Positions 7,295 to 16,598 of a stretch of 64,000 bases of DNA are shown piece by piece. Both the position numbers and the translations under genes were made by a program. A model generated the notes under the pieces. The model did no database searches. It was not told where the DNA came from and was given only the letters and a program-made list of their open reading frames with translations. This DNA is from Paludibacterium purpuratum. GTDB taxonomy: Bacteria; Pseudomonadota; Gammaproteobacteria; Burkholderiales; Chromobacteriaceae. Location: contig NZ_SNZP01000009.1 in the NCBI RefSeq assembly GCF_004363805.1, forward strand, positions 62,001 to 126,000. Direction: 5' to 3'. Positions within the stretch are counted from its first letter, which is position 1. Each line of letters opens with the position of its first letter.

Positions 7295-10200
7295 GAGTCT
7301 TGCCTTTCTTGCTCGGCCACTTCCGTGGCCCGTGGGGAGGAAAAATGCCGGCCATGCCATAACAGATAGAGGGCCGGCATCACGAACATCGATAACAACG
7401 GCGCGGTGATCATGCCGCCGACCAGCGGCGCGGCGATGCGCTGCATCAGGTCGTTGCCCGCGCCACTGCCCAGCATCACGGGCAACAGGCCCGCCACCAA
7501 CATCACCACCGTCATGGTCTTGGGCCGCACGCGCAGCGCCGCACCATCGACGATGGCCGCTTTGAGCGCCTCGCGGCTGGTCAGTAGCCCTTGGGTCTTA
7601 TAGCGTTCCAGCGCCTGATCGAGGTAGATCAGCATGATGACGCCGAACTCGGCGGCGATCCCCGCCAGCGCGATAAAGCCGACCGCCACCGCCACCGACA
7701 TGTTGTAGCCCAACAGGTAGATCAGCCACAGACCGCCCACCAGGGCGAACGGCAGCGAGCCCATGATCAGGGCGGCCTGCCACACGCGGCGGAAAGTCAG
7801 ATAGAGCAACAGGAAAATGATTGCCAGGGTTGCCGGAATCACCATCATCAGACGCTCGGCCGCGCGCTGCAGATACTCGAACTGGCCCGACCAGGTAATC
7901 GAATAACCGGGCGGCAACTTAACGCGCTGTTCCACATTGGCCTTGGCATCGTTGACGTAGGAACCGAGGTCGCGATCGCGGATATCGACGTACACATAGG
8001 CGCTCGGACGAGAGTTGTCGCTGCGGATCATGGCCGGCCCATCCTCGACCCGGATCGAAGCCAGCATCGACAACGGCACCGAGGCGCCGGATGCTGTCAC
8101 GATAGGCAAGGACTTGATCGCATCCAGGTTGTCGCGCAACTCGCGAGGGAAGCGCAATGTGATCGGGTAACGCTCCAGGCCCTCGATCGTTTCGCCCACC
8201 TGTTCGCCGCCAATACCCTGCGATACCGTCTGTTGGATTTCCTCGATCGACAGGCCGTAACGCGCGGCCGCCGCGCGGTCGATGTCGATATTCACATAGT
8301 GCCCGCTACCCAGACGCTCGGCGCTGGCCGACGAGGTACCCGGCACCGATTTGATCGCCAGTTCGATCTGTTTGGCCAGGCGTTCGATCATGGCCAGATC
8401 CGGCCCGGAAACCTTGATCCCGACCGGTGTCTTGATACCGGTCGCCAGCATGTCGATGCGGTTACGGATCGGCTGCACCCAGACATTGGACAAGCCGGCC
8501 ACGCGCACCTTGCCGTCGAGCTCCGCAATCAGCTTGCTGGTGGTCATGCCAGGCCGCCACTGATCGCGCGGTTTGAGCGCAATCGAGGTTTCGAACATTT
8601 CCAGCGGTGCGGGATCCGTCGCCGTTTCGGCGCGCCCCGCCTTGCCGGTGACGCGTTCGACCTCCGGCACCGAGGCGATCAGGCTATCGGTGATCTGCAG
8701 CAACTGGCGCGCCTTGTCCGCCGACAGACCCGGCTGGGCGGTCGGCATGTACAGCAAATCGCCCTCATCCAACGGCGGCAGGAACTCGCTGCCCAGCCGA
8801 TGTATCGGCCAAGCCGTCAACACCAGCATGGCGGCGGCCAACGCGAGGGTACCGATGGGGTGACGCAGCACCCATTCGATTGCCGGTCGGTACAGCCGAG
8901 TCAAGACGCGGTTGATCGGGTTTTCCTGCTCGTTGCGGATATGGCCGCGAATGAAGAAGGTCATCAGCACCGGCACCAGGGTGACCGACAAGCCCGCGGC
9001 GGCGGCCATGGCATAGGTCTTGGTAAACGCCAGCGGCGAGAACAAGCGGCCTTCCTGCGATTGCAGCGTGAAGATCGGCACAAAGCTGACCGTGATGATC
9101 AATAGGCTGAAAAACAGCGCAGGCCCGACCTCGACGGCCGCTTTCGACATCAGCTGCAAATGCGTCGCCGGGTTGGGGGCATGACCGCCATGGCGCTCTT
9201 TCCATGCTTCTAGGTGTTTATGCGCGTTTTCGGTCATCACCACGGCACCGTCCACCATGGCACCGATCGCAATCGCGATGCCGCCCAGCGACATGATGTT
9301 GGCGTTGATGCCCTGATAGCGCATCACGATGAAGGCGGCGAGCACGCCCAGCGGCAGCGACAAAATCGAGACCAGGCTGGAGCGCAAATGGAACAGGAAA
9401 ATCAGGCAGACCAGCGCCACGGTCACGAACTCTTCAATCAGCTTGTGCGACAGGTTCTCGACCGAGTTCTCGATCAGGCGCGATCGATCGTACACCGGTA
9501 CCAGCTCCACGCCGGGAGGCAGGCTTTTCTTCAATTCATCCAGACGCGCCTTGACCAGTTTGATCGTGCCATCGGCATTATTGCCGGCGCGCAGGATGAT
9601 GACGCCGCCCACCGACTCGCCGTTGCCGTTGATCTCTTCGATACCGCGGCGCATGGATGGCCCGACCTGTACCGTCGCCACATCGGCCAGGCGCACCGGG
9701 GTGGCATTGTCGGTCGACTTCAGCACCACATTGCGAATATCGTCGATCGACTTCAGATAGCCGCTGGCACGCACCATGTACTCGGCTTCGCCCATCTCGA
9801 CCACCGAGCCGCCAGCCTCGTTATTGGCTTTTTTCAGCGCATCGGCCACGCTATCCAGACCGATGCGATAAGCACGCAAGCGATCCGGCTGCAGCTCAAC
9901 CTGATAGGTACGCACCATGCCGCCCACCGTCGCCACTTCGGACACGCCGGGGACACTGCGCAATTCGTATTTCAGGAACCAGTCCTGAATCGAGCGCAAT
10001 TGCGCCAGGTCATGCTGACCGCTGCGGTCGACCAATGCATATTGATAGATCCAGCCCACACCGGTGGCGTCCGGCCCGATCTCGGGCTTCACGTCGGCCG
10101 GCAGCTTGGCGGCGGCTTGATTCAAATATTCCAGCACCCGGGAACGAGCCCAATACAGATCCGTGCCATCGTCGAACAACACATACACGTATGAGTCGCC

Positions 10201-10464
10201 GAAGAACGAGAATCCACGTACCGCCTTGGCGCCAGGCACCGACATCATGGTGGTGGTCAACGGATAGGTGATCTGATCCTCGATCACCCTCGGTGCGCGC
10301 CCCGGCGCGCTGGTCTTGATAATGACCTGAACGTCGGACAAATCGGGCAGCGCATCCAGCGGCATGGTCTTGACCGCCCAAACGCCCCATCCCAGCAGCA
10401 CGGCGGACATCAGCAACACCATGAAGCGGTTGCGCACCGACCAGTGAATCAGCTTGGCGATCAT
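7291..10464 (-). CDS. cusA: CusA-type heavy-metal RND efflux pump (Cu+/Ag+)
   Basis: 1057 aa, the usual size for HME-RND permeases. It starts MIAKLIHWSVRNRFMVLL and continues with family motifs (MPLDALPDLSDVQVIIKT, AIGAMVDGAVVMTENAHKHLE in transmembrane helix 4, HLRSSLVSILSLPLGVLAAF). The sequence is closest in pattern to CusA/SilA: a D-A-V acidic pair in the membrane relay and a porter domain with LLYMPTAQPGLS. It exports monovalent copper and silver from periplasm and cytosol through CusC. It is the third gene of cusC-cusB-cusA; its ATG overlaps the end of cusB by 4 bases. Confidence 0.95.
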   Translation of the reverse strand: MIAKLIHWSVRNRFMVLLMSAVLLGWGVWAVKTMPLDALPDLSDVQVIIKTSAPGRAPRVIEDQITYPLTTTMMSVPGAKAVRGFSFFGDSYVYVLFDDGTDLYWARSRVLEYLNQAAAKLPADVKPEIGPDATGVGWIYQYALVDRSGQHDLAQLRSIQDWFLKYELRSVPGVSEVATVGGMVRTYQVELQPDRLRAYRIGLDSVADALKKANNEAGGSVVEMGEAEYMVRASGYLKSIDDIRNVVLKSTDNATPVRLADVATVQVGPSMRRGIEEINGNGESVGGVIILRAGNNADGTIKLVKARLDELKKSLPPGVELVPVYDRSRLIENSVENLSHKLIEEFVTVALVCLIFLFHLRSSLVSILSLPLGVLAAFIVMRYQGINANIMSLGGIAIAIGAMVDGAVVMTENAHKHLEAWKERHGGHAPNPATHLQLMSKAAVEVGPALFFSLLIITVSFVPIFTLQSQEGRLFSPLAFTKTYAMAAAAGLSVTLVPVLMTFFIRGHIRNEQENPINRVLTRLYRPAIEWVLRHPIGTLALAAAMLVLTAWPIHRLGSEFLPPLDEGDLLYMPTAQPGLSADKARQLLQITDSLIASVPEVERVTGKAGRAETATDPAPLEMFETSIALKPRDQWRPGMTTSKLIAELDGKVRVAGLSNVWVQPIRNRIDMLATGIKTPVGIKVSGPDLAMIERLAKQIELAIKSVPGTSSASAERLGSGHYVNIDIDRAAAARYGLSIEEIQQTVSQGIGGEQVGETIEGLERYPITLRFPRELRDNLDAIKSLPIVTASGASVPLSMLASIRVEDGPAMIRSDNSRPSAYVYVDIRDRDLGSYVNDAKANVEQRVKLPPGYSITWSGQFEYLQRAAERLMMVIPATLAIIFLLLYLTFRRVWQAALIMGSLPFALVGGLWLIYLLGYNMSVAVAVGFIALAGIAAEFGVIMLIYLDQALERYKTQGLLTSREALKAAIVDGAALRVRPKTMTVVMLVAGLLPVMLGSGAGNDLMQRIAAPLVGGMITAPLLSMFVMPALYLLWHGRHFSSPRATEVAEQERQDS

Positions 10465-11771
10465 GGTCGGGCTCCCGTCGGCGCGGAACTCTGCAACGTC
10501 TCCAGACCATGCTGTAGATTGCTTTCCGAATCGAGCAGGAATTGGCCGGACGCGACAATACGTTGGCCAGCCTTCAGCCCGCTGAGAATCTCGACTTGGC
10601 CGCCGGCCTCGCGCCCGGTCACCACCGGCACCGGCGCAAACTGGCCATCGTCGCCGGCCAGCACCACCAGCGTGCGCCGACCGGAGCGAATCACGGCCTC
10701 GCTGGGAATCAACAGATGCGGCACCGCGTTGGCGCCTAGACTTAGGCTTGCCAGCATCCCCGGCCGCAGCAGATGGCGCGGATTGGCGACGCTCACCCGC
10801 ACCGGCAAGGTTCGGCTATCGGCGCTGAGCTGCGGCAGGACCGACTCCACCTTGCCCTGCAAGGTCTGCCCAGGTAACGAAGGCAAGGTCATCGACACCG
10901 CATCGCCCGGCTTGACGCGATTGGCATCGTTTTCCAGCAGCTCGCCGACGACCCAAACACGGTCGAGATTGACGATGGTCATGATGGGCTGGCCGGGATC
11001 CACCTTGGCGCCGGGGTGCACCAGCACCTCGGAAATGAAGCCGCTCTGCGGCGCCGTCACGGCGACCCCGCCGGAGCGGGAGACGCCCCAAGTCGACAAT
11101 TTTTGCTGTACCGCGGCCCGCAATTGCGGATCGCTCTTGGCGATGTCGTACTCCGCGGCCATCTGCCGGGCATCGGGCGACGTCACCGTCGCCACGGTGG
11201 CACCGGCCGACACGCTATCGAATGTGGCGTGGCCGGGCAACGCGCTCACCCAACCGCCGACCCGGCTGATCGCCGAACTCACTCGCCGTTCGTCGACCTT
11301 GACGGTGCCCACCACCGTCAGCGCGTCGCTCAATACGCCGGTTTTCGCCTCGACATAGCGGATGGCGCTGTGCTTGAGCGTATCCGCCGGCACCGTCACC
11401 GCCCCAGGTAGCGCCGAAGTATCAGGCGCATAGACAGGAACCAGCGCCATATCCATCAGCGGCGATTTGCCCGGCTTGTCGTAACGCGAGCCCGGCTGCA
11501 TCGGATCGGTCCAATACATCACTTTGCGCGCGCTGTTGGCCTTGGGGGCGGATGCGTCGTCGTACTTGGGCAGCAGCTTCATCCCCATGGGCGAAGTCCC
11601 GCCCTGATCGAAGTGCGTGGCGGGATCCATCGGGTCATACCAATACAACACCTTGCGGCCACTCTCCGGTGCGGGCGAGGCATAGGCCGGATACAACTTC
11701 CAGGCCGAAATACCGGCAACCACCGTTAACACCGCTGCCGCTGCGGCGATCTGCTTCTTATTCATTTTCAT
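10461..11771 (-). CDS. cusB: CusB-type periplasmic adaptor with two N-terminal metal-binding repeats
   Basis: 436 aa. An N-terminal membrane anchor (IAAAAAVLTVVAGISAW) is followed by two copies of a heavy-metal-binding repeat: residues about 40-69 (VLYWYDPMDPATHFDQGG then SPMGMKLLPKY) and 83-113 (VMYWTDPMQPGSRYDKPG then SPLMDMALVPVY). The rest is a membrane-fusion protein with lipoyl, beta-barrel and membrane-proximal domains. It links CusA to CusC. The YxDPM plus M-x-M pattern is that of the small HMBD found on CusB/SilB-type adaptors; two copies are less common than one. Start and stop abut cusC and overlap cusA, so one transcript is likely. Confidence 0.93.
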   Translation of the reverse strand: MKMNKKQIAAAAAVLTVVAGISAWKLYPAYASPAPESGRKVLYWYDPMDPATHFDQGGTSPMGMKLLPKYDDASAPKANSARKVMYWTDPMQPGSRYDKPGKSPLMDMALVPVYAPDTSALPGAVTVPADTLKHSAIRYVEAKTGVLSDALTVVGTVKVDERRVSSAISRVGGWVSALPGHATFDSVSAGATVATVTSPDARQMAAEYDIAKSDPQLRAAVQQKLSTWGVSRSGGVAVTAPQSGFISEVLVHPGAKVDPGQPIMTIVNLDRVWVVGELLENDANRVKPGDAVSMTLPSLPGQTLQGKVESVLPQLSADSRTLPVRVSVANPRHLLRPGMLASLSLGANAVPHLLIPSEAVIRSGRRTLVVLAGDDGQFAPVPVVTGREAGGQVEILSGLKAGQRIVASGQFLLDSESNLQHGLETLQSSAPTGARP

Positions 11772-13013
11772 TTACTGCTCCTGAAATGACGCTGCGGACG
11801 GCACGAAATAATCCAGCGCGATGCGCGCACGCACACGCTGATAACGCAATGCCAACACGGTCATGGCATCGTCGAGCCGGTTTTGTCGGGAGGTAATCAA
11901 TTGGGAAAACGGCAAGGCACCATTGGCATAGCCGGCGACATTGCTGGCGACCAGCGCGTCTGCGCGCGACGACAGGCCGGCATCCAATTCAGCCAGACGG
12001 CGATTCAGCGAAAGCCAGTCGGTGTAGGCGGCCTCCAGATCGGCCCTTAGAGAGCGCAAATCGGCTTCACGGGTCGCGCCGGTGGCATCCAGATCCAGTT
12101 GCCGGGCGGCGGCTTGCCTGTCCTGGCGTGCGCCCGGACGAATCGGCAAGCTGAATGTCACCATGGCAGTCAGCGTATTGGGCATCCCAGGGGTTCGGGC
12201 CCGGCCATAGGACAACTCAAAATCCCAATCCGGCTTCTTATTTTCGCGAGCCTGGTCGACTGCGTTCTGGGCTAGCGCCGTCTCTTGCTCCCGAATCAGG
12301 ATCGCAGGATGCCGTTCCAGCCAGGCCTCAAGCATGGCCAGCGTCGGGGGGGAGGAAATCTCCGGCAGCGTGTCGGGCAGTTCTACTTGCCCAGCCCAAC
12401 GCGCGACTTGCGCATCGGCCTTATGCTGATCCGCCAGGGCCTGCTGCAACTTATCGTTCAACAACAGCCGTAGCCGTTCGGCATCCAGCACCGAAGCCAC
12501 GCCGCCCTGCGCGCCGATCAGGGCGCGCCGTTGTGCGTCGACGCCCTTGCCGGCCTGGTCGAGCTGCTGTTTAAGCAAGCGGACCTGTGCGCGCGCATAG
12601 ACGGCGTCAAGCCAGGCAAACGCGGCATCTCGACGAATCGTCAGGCGGGACAAGGCCTCATCGGCGCGTAGTCGCGACGCGCTCAGCAAATTGGCTTGGC
12701 TCGCCAGCGTCAATTTTTTCCCGCCGGGAATCATCTGTTCGACACCGATCACATCCATGGTCTGATCGGTCGCGCGAAAGTTTGAGACGGGAAGTTTCTC
12801 TTCTCCCAGCTTGATTTTCGGATCGGGCCACTCGCGGGCTGCTAACGCATCCTGCTCCTGGGCCTGGCTGGATTTCTTCAATGCGGTCAATTGCGGCGCA
12901 CCGGATAAGGCCTGCCCGACCATCGCGTCGAGCATCAGTGGTCCGGCCTGTGCCTGGAGCGTCAATAGGGCGATACCATAGGCGATCAGCGATCGCCTGC
13001 TCGGAAAATTCAT
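11772..13013 (-). CDS. cusC: CusC/TolC-type outer-membrane factor of the copper efflux operon
   Basis: The start at 13013 is chosen for the ribosome site GAGGAAC just upstream; the open frame runs to 13154 over the regulatory region. The 413-aa product has a signal peptide (IAYGIALLTLQAQA) and two TolC-like repeats of long coiled helices (RADEALSRLTIRRDAAFAWLDAVYARAQ; RSLRADLEAAYTDWLSLNRRLAELD). It forms the outer-membrane exit duct for CusAB. There is no lipobox Cys after the signal, unlike E. coli CusC. It is first in the operon, and its stop abuts the cusB start codon. Confidence 0.9.
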   Translation of the reverse strand: MNFPSRRSLIAYGIALLTLQAQAGPLMLDAMVGQALSGAPQLTALKKSSQAQEQDALAAREWPDPKIKLGEEKLPVSNFRATDQTMDVIGVEQMIPGGKKLTLASQANLLSASRLRADEALSRLTIRRDAAFAWLDAVYARAQVRLLKQQLDQAGKGVDAQRRALIGAQGGVASVLDAERLRLLLNDKLQQALADQHKADAQVARWAGQVELPDTLPEISSPPTLAMLEAWLERHPAILIREQETALAQNAVDQARENKKPDWDFELSYGRARTPGMPNTLTAMVTFSLPIRPGARQDRQAAARQLDLDATGATREADLRSLRADLEAAYTDWLSLNRRLAELDAGLSSRADALVASNVAGYANGALPFSQLITSRQNRLDDAMTVLALRYQRVRARIALDYFVPSAASFQEQ

Positions 13014-13102
13014 GATCGTTCCTCGATTGGTGGGTTGCCTGCATCGCGGCAAATCGAGGAACAGTGTGGCAAGGTGCGGCCAACGAGAAACTGACGCGAA
13101 GA

Positions 13103-13121
13103 TTACATTCTTGTAATGTAA
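13103..13121. promoter_or_regulatory. CusR-type palindromic box between cusC and cusR
   Basis: TTACATTCTTGTAATGTAA contains a perfect inverted repeat (TTACATT-N5-AATGTAA) and also TTACA-N4-TGTAA. It lies centrally in the 167-bp divergent region between cusC and cusR, where one site could control both directions. IrlR/CopR/CusR-family regulators are known to bind such T-ACA/TGT-A palindromes. Confidence 0.8.
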
Positions 13122-13180
13122 GCCGGGCATCCAGAACTTGCGGCACAATGTCACCGGCAGAGCTCAAAGGGAACAAGCGC

Positions 13181-13858
13181 ATGAAAATTCTGGTTGTGGA
13201 AGACGAAGCCCGCACTGGGGACTATCTTCGCCAAGGCCTCTCCGAGGCGGGCTTCGTGGTAGATCTGGCGCGCGACGGCCTGGATGGCCTGCATCTCGCC
13301 CTATCCGAAACCTATGACCTCGCCGTGTTCGACGTCACTTTGCCGGGCATGGATGGTTGGCAGATCCTCAAACTGGTGCGTAGCGCCGGCAAGGATCTGC
13401 CGGTTTTGTTTCTGACCGCCCGCGATGCCGTGGAAGAGCGCGTCAAGGGGCTGGAACTGGGCGCCGACGACTACCTCGTCAAACCATTCGCTTTTGCGGA
13501 ACTGCTGGCGCGCATTCGCTCGCTGCTGCGTCGAGGCAGCAAGTCGAAGGATCCGGACACCTTGACCATCGCCGATCTGGAGCTGGACCTGATGCGTCGG
13601 CGCGTGACCCGGGGCGGAGAGCGCATCGATCTGACCGCCAAGGAATTCCTGCTGCTGGAACTCTTGATGCGCAGACAAGGCGAGATCCTGCCGCGCAGCC
13701 TGATCGCCTCGCAAATCTGGGATATGAACTTCGACAGCGACACCAACGTCATCGAAGTCGCCGTGCGCCGGTTGCGCGCCAAAATCGACGACCGCTTCGA
13801 GCCCAAATTGATTCGCACCGTGCGGGGCATGGGCTATGTCATCGAGGTTCCACAATGA
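13181..13858 (+). CDS. cusR: Heavy-metal response regulator, CusR/IrlR family
   Basis: 225 aa; start at 13181 after AAAGGGA. It has an OmpR-type layout: receiver domain ([20 protein letters not shown]; phospho-acceptor D51 in [13 protein letters not shown]; conserved Lys in DYLVKPFAF) and a winged-helix DNA-binding domain ([23 protein letters not shown], then [12 protein letters not shown]). The [17 protein letters not shown] start is typical of heavy-metal regulators. It is divergent from cusCBA with a palindromic box between, and is coupled to the sensor gene by an ATGA overlap. It would activate cusCBA and probably both copK operons. Confidence 0.93.
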   Translation: MKILVVEDEARTGDYLRQGLSEAGFVVDLARDGLDGLHLALSETYDLAVFDVTLPGMDGWQILKLVRSAGKDLPVLFLTARDAVEERVKGLELGADDYLVKPFAFAELLARIRSLLRRGSKSKDPDTLTIADLELDLMRRRVTRGGERIDLTAKEFLLLELLMRRQGEILPRSLIASQIWDMNFDSDTNVIEVAVRRLRAKIDDRFEPKLIRTVRGMGYVIEVPQ

Positions 13859-15237
13859 TCGCCAGCCGCCGACCATCGATCACCCTCACGCTCACCTTGC
13901 TGTTTGCATTGGTCTCTTCATCGGTGCTGTTCATCATCGGACTCACCCTGTCGCCGCTGGTCGAACGACACTTCGAGTCCTTGGATAGCGCGCGTTTGGA
14001 CGGGGTCGGCCGTGCCGTGAGCTTTGTCTTCCATTCGGAAACGACTCAGCCGCACTCTCCATCCTGGGCCGCGCGACTCAACGAGATTGTCATGGGTCAG
14101 AACGATATCGCATTGGCGGTTTTCGACGCCCAAGCACGCCGGATTTACGCGTCCCAAGGGTGGAGCCTGCCTGGACAGACCGTCCAGACCATGCGGCAAA
14201 ATCCAGAACCCTTGAGCAAACTTTCCGATGCGCACGGCCATGCTTGGCATACCCGGCTATTCACCGTCCAGACGCCACAGGGCGCACAGACCGTGATCCT
14301 GGCCGTCAATCTGTCGGCACACCAGCATTTCATGGCCTCGTTCAGGCTGGCGCTCTGGGTGGTGATCGGTATTGCCGCCCTGGTCAGTGGCATGTTGGGC
14401 TGGTGGGTGACCCACCGGGGGCTCGCGCCTTTGCGCGACATCCGTCGCAAAACGGCGCGTATCAACGTCGGCAATTTGAACTACCGCCTACCGGATAGCG
14501 ATATTCCCAAAGAACTGGCGGGCGTGGTGGACGCCCTGAACGTGATGCTGGCGCGGCTGGAAAACGCCTTTCAGCGCCTGTCGGACTTCTCGGCGGACAT
14601 CGCGCACGAACTGCGCACGCCGGTGAACAGCCTGTTGACCCAGAACCAGGTGATGCTGACCAAGGCGAGAAGCTTGGAGTCTTATCAGGATGTGCTGGCG
14701 GCCAATGTCGAAGAACTCGAGCATATGTCGCGCATCATCTCGGACATGCTGTTTCTGGCCAAAGCCAGCAACAACATGGTGATTCCAAACCGCGAGCCGG
14801 TCTCTCTGCACGAAGAGGCTCGGCAGGTGCTCGACTTCTACGACGCGTTGATCGAAGAGTCGGCGTTGACCGTGGACTTGGACGGCCAAGCCCAAGTGTC
14901 GGGCGACCGACTCATGCTGCGCCGAGCAATCGGCAATCTCGTCTCCAACGCGGTGCGCTACACCAACCCGGGTGGCACGATTACCATCCACATCAGCCAA
15001 TCGCCGGACGGCACCAGCCACTTCTCGATCCGCAACACCGGGCCGACCATCGCGCCGGAGCACCTCGCACGGCTGTTCGACCGCTTTTATCGAGCCGAGC
15101 CGAAAAAAACCGAGGCTCAAGACGGCGCCGGACTGGGATTAGCTATCACCAAGTCGATTCTGCAAGCCCATCAGGGCGACATCCAGGTGCGCTCCGGCGA
15201 CGGCGTCACCGCATTCGAATTCTGGCTACCCGCCTAA
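13855..15237 (+). CDS. cusS: Heavy-metal sensor histidine kinase, CusS-like
   Basis: 460 aa. Transmembrane segments lie at about residues 10-32 and 164-186 and bracket a periplasmic sensor domain. HAMP follows ([17 protein letters not shown]), then the H-box [15 protein letters not shown] (H251), and a HATPase domain with N-box [12 protein letters not shown] and G-box [12 protein letters not shown]. It senses periplasmic Cu+/Ag+ and phosphorylates the regulator encoded just upstream (4-base overlap). The layout and length match CusS/CopS heavy-metal sensors. Confidence 0.93.
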   Translation: MIASRRPSITLTLTLLFALVSSSVLFIIGLTLSPLVERHFESLDSARLDGVGRAVSFVFHSETTQPHSPSWAARLNEIVMGQNDIALAVFDAQARRIYASQGWSLPGQTVQTMRQNPEPLSKLSDAHGHAWHTRLFTVQTPQGAQTVILAVNLSAHQHFMASFRLALWVVIGIAALVSGMLGWWVTHRGLAPLRDIRRKTARINVGNLNYRLPDSDIPKELAGVVDALNVMLARLENAFQRLSDFSADIAHELRTPVNSLLTQNQVMLTKARSLESYQDVLAANVEELEHMSRIISDMLFLAKASNNMVIPNREPVSLHEEARQVLDFYDALIEESALTVDLDGQAQVSGDRLMLRRAIGNLVSNAVRYTNPGGTITIHISQSPDGTSHFSIRNTGPTIAPEHLARLFDRFYRAEPKKTEAQDGAGLGLAITKSILQAHQGDIQVRSGDGVTAFEFWLPA

Positions 15238-15303
15238 GTCTCGTCGGGGATGCGCCATCCCCTCCCCCTCTGCTTCCTCTTCCCTGCCGACACCAAAGAA
15301 AGC

Positions 15304-15317
15304 TGACAAATTTGTCA
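15304..15317. promoter_or_regulatory. CusR-type palindromic box before the second copK
   Basis: TGACAAATTTGTCA is a perfect 14-bp palindrome that contains the E. coli CusR consensus core TGACAA-N2-TTGTCA. It is 108 bases upstream of the copK start at 15426 and downstream of cusS. Confidence 0.8.
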
Positions 15318-15425
15318 TGATCGGGCCACCTTCGCGTAAGGGCGGCCTCTGTATTCTGATAGTCATTCGGCGCCGCTTTCGGTGCCGGAGCAGACAACCT
15401 CACGTCAATTTCAAAGGAATACGCC

Positions 15426-15707
15426 ATGAAAAAATTTGCACTACGCGCCTGCCTGCTGGGCCTCATGCTGGGAACAGCCTCGTCGGCTTTTGCCTATGAA
15501 TTCTCCGTCACTCAGACGGGCATGCAAAACGGCGCCACCCTGTATGTCTTCAACGACGGCAAGATGTCCATGACCAATGAGTACGGACATGTCGTGTCGA
15601 TGCCGGTCGGCACCCTCATGCAAAGCAAGGACGGACGTCAAATCGCGATGGACAGCAACGAAACCGCCCGTCTGGTCGCGTATCTGCACCTTGACCACAA
15701 ACGTTGA
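15426..15707 (+). CDS. copK: CopK-family periplasmic copper-binding protein (copy 2)
   Basis: 93 aa with a signal peptide (LLGLMLGTASSAFA). The mature domain follows CopK closely: QNGATLYVFNDGKMSMTNEYGHVVSMPVG, then MQSKDGRQIAMDSNETARL. It keeps the series of methionines that bind copper in this family. The start follows AAAGGA. The perfect CusR-type box upstream suggests copper induction by cusRS. Two small genes follow on the same strand, forming a likely operon. Confidence 0.9.
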   Translation: MKKFALRACLLGLMLGTASSAFAYEFSVTQTGMQNGATLYVFNDGKMSMTNEYGHVVSMPVGTLMQSKDGRQIAMDSNETARLVAYLHLDHKR

Positions 15708-15759
15708 GATTGACCGCGGCCCAATCCCCCGCAGGTATTCGACCGTAAGGAGTTTGAAC

Positions 15760-16143
15760 ATGAAAACCGCAAAATTAGTCGTACTTGCCGGCCTGGCCAC
15801 CCTGTCGGCTGCCGTTTGGGCCGGAGGACAAAACAGCTCGGCACCGCAAGCCGCGATGCCCGCCATGATGCAACCGATGCACGCAAAAATGCAGCAGACG
15901 ATGCGCACGCGGATGCAGCAGATCGTCAACGCCAAGACCCCGGCAGAGCGCCAAAAACTGGCCAATCAACTGATGAGCACGATGTCGACGCAATGTCGTA
16001 CGCAGATGGGATCCGGCGCCGGCATGATGGGGTCGGGCTCCATGATGAAGGGCGGGAGCGCCGGCATGATGGATACGCCGATGCCGGGGGCGAGCGGCAA
16101 CGCCGCACACCGTCAGCATCATCCGGCTAACGCTTCGCAATAA
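15760..16143 (+). CDS. Met-rich exported protein, probable copper-binding (127 aa)
   Basis: The start at 15760 follows TAAGGAG. It has a signal peptide (LVVLAGLATLSAAVWA), a helical Met/Gln segment (MQPMHAKMQQTMRTRMQQI), a conserved-looking stretch (NAKTPAERQKLANQLMSTM) and a low-complexity Met/Gly/Ser tail (GAGMMGSGSMMKGGSAGMM) with terminal His residues. The methionine and histidine load suggests a periplasmic Cu(I) buffer. It lies 52 bases after copK and before a YHS protein. No family was recognised with certainty; it shares its layout with the 78-aa cus-operon protein. Confidence 0.8.
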   Translation: MKTAKLVVLAGLATLSAAVWAGGQNSSAPQAAMPAMMQPMHAKMQQTMRTRMQQIVNAKTPAERQKLANQLMSTMSTQCRTQMGSGAGMMGSGSMMKGGSAGMMDTPMPGASGNAAHRQHHPANASQ

Positions 16144-16200
16144 CCGCATGCGCGCACGGCCTGCATGAACGAGCGGGCCGCGCGCAAAGGGAGATTCATC

Positions 16201-16506
16201 ATGCAATGGCTTTCACAATACGGTATTTGGATTTTGCTGGCCGCCTTCGTCCTCATGTCGCTGCGCCGCGGCGGCATGGGATGCGGGATGGGCGGACACC
16301 GCCACGGCCACCATGGGCAGGCTGGCGGGGACTCGTCCGTCAAAGATCCGGTGACCGGCAACCCGGTCGACACACGAACCGCGTTGACGTCGATGCATCA
16401 AGGCAGCCGGTATTGGTTCGAATCGGAAACCTCCCGCGCCCGCTTCGAGCAGAATCCGGGCCAGTTCGTCGGCACGCACACCCATCGGCATGGCGGGTGT
16501 TGTTAA
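16201..16506 (+). CDS. YHS-domain membrane-anchored metal-binding protein
   Basis: 101 aa; start at 16201 after AAAGGGAG, shorter than the open frame. It has one N-terminal membrane helix (YGIWILLAAFVLMSL), then a Gly/His/Cys/Met-rich linker (GMGCGMGGHRHGHHG), then a YHS-type domain (VKDPVTGNPVDTRTALTSMHQG, YWFESETSRARFEQNPGQF), and a His/Cys end (HTHRHGGCC). YHS domains are small metal-associated modules often found with copper transporters. In this operon it probably hands copper to or from the membrane. Confidence 0.85.
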   Translation: MQWLSQYGIWILLAAFVLMSLRRGGMGCGMGGHRHGHHGQAGGDSSVKDPVTGNPVDTRTALTSMHQGSRYWFESETSRARFEQNPGQFVGTHTHRHGGCC

Positions 16507-16532
16507 AAGCGCCGGCACCGGCAACGGCGCTT
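16507..16532. terminator. Weak hairpin after the YHS gene
   Basis: An 8-bp stem AAGCGCCG/CGGCGCTT with a 10-base loop starts right at the YHS stop codon, between convergent genes. There is no T-run, so termination is uncertain. Confidence 0.4.
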
Positions 16533-16598
16533 CTCCGATTCATCATTCATCACCGTCCCCCCACCGTCAGGCGCCTGCCTGGCCGTTGGGGGATTCGC

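Noticed and set aside
7591-9105. A 504-aa open frame antisense to cusA
   Set aside because: It is a GC-driven shadow rich in His, Arg and Gln, with no ribosome site or family pattern, and it overlaps an unmistakable cusA.
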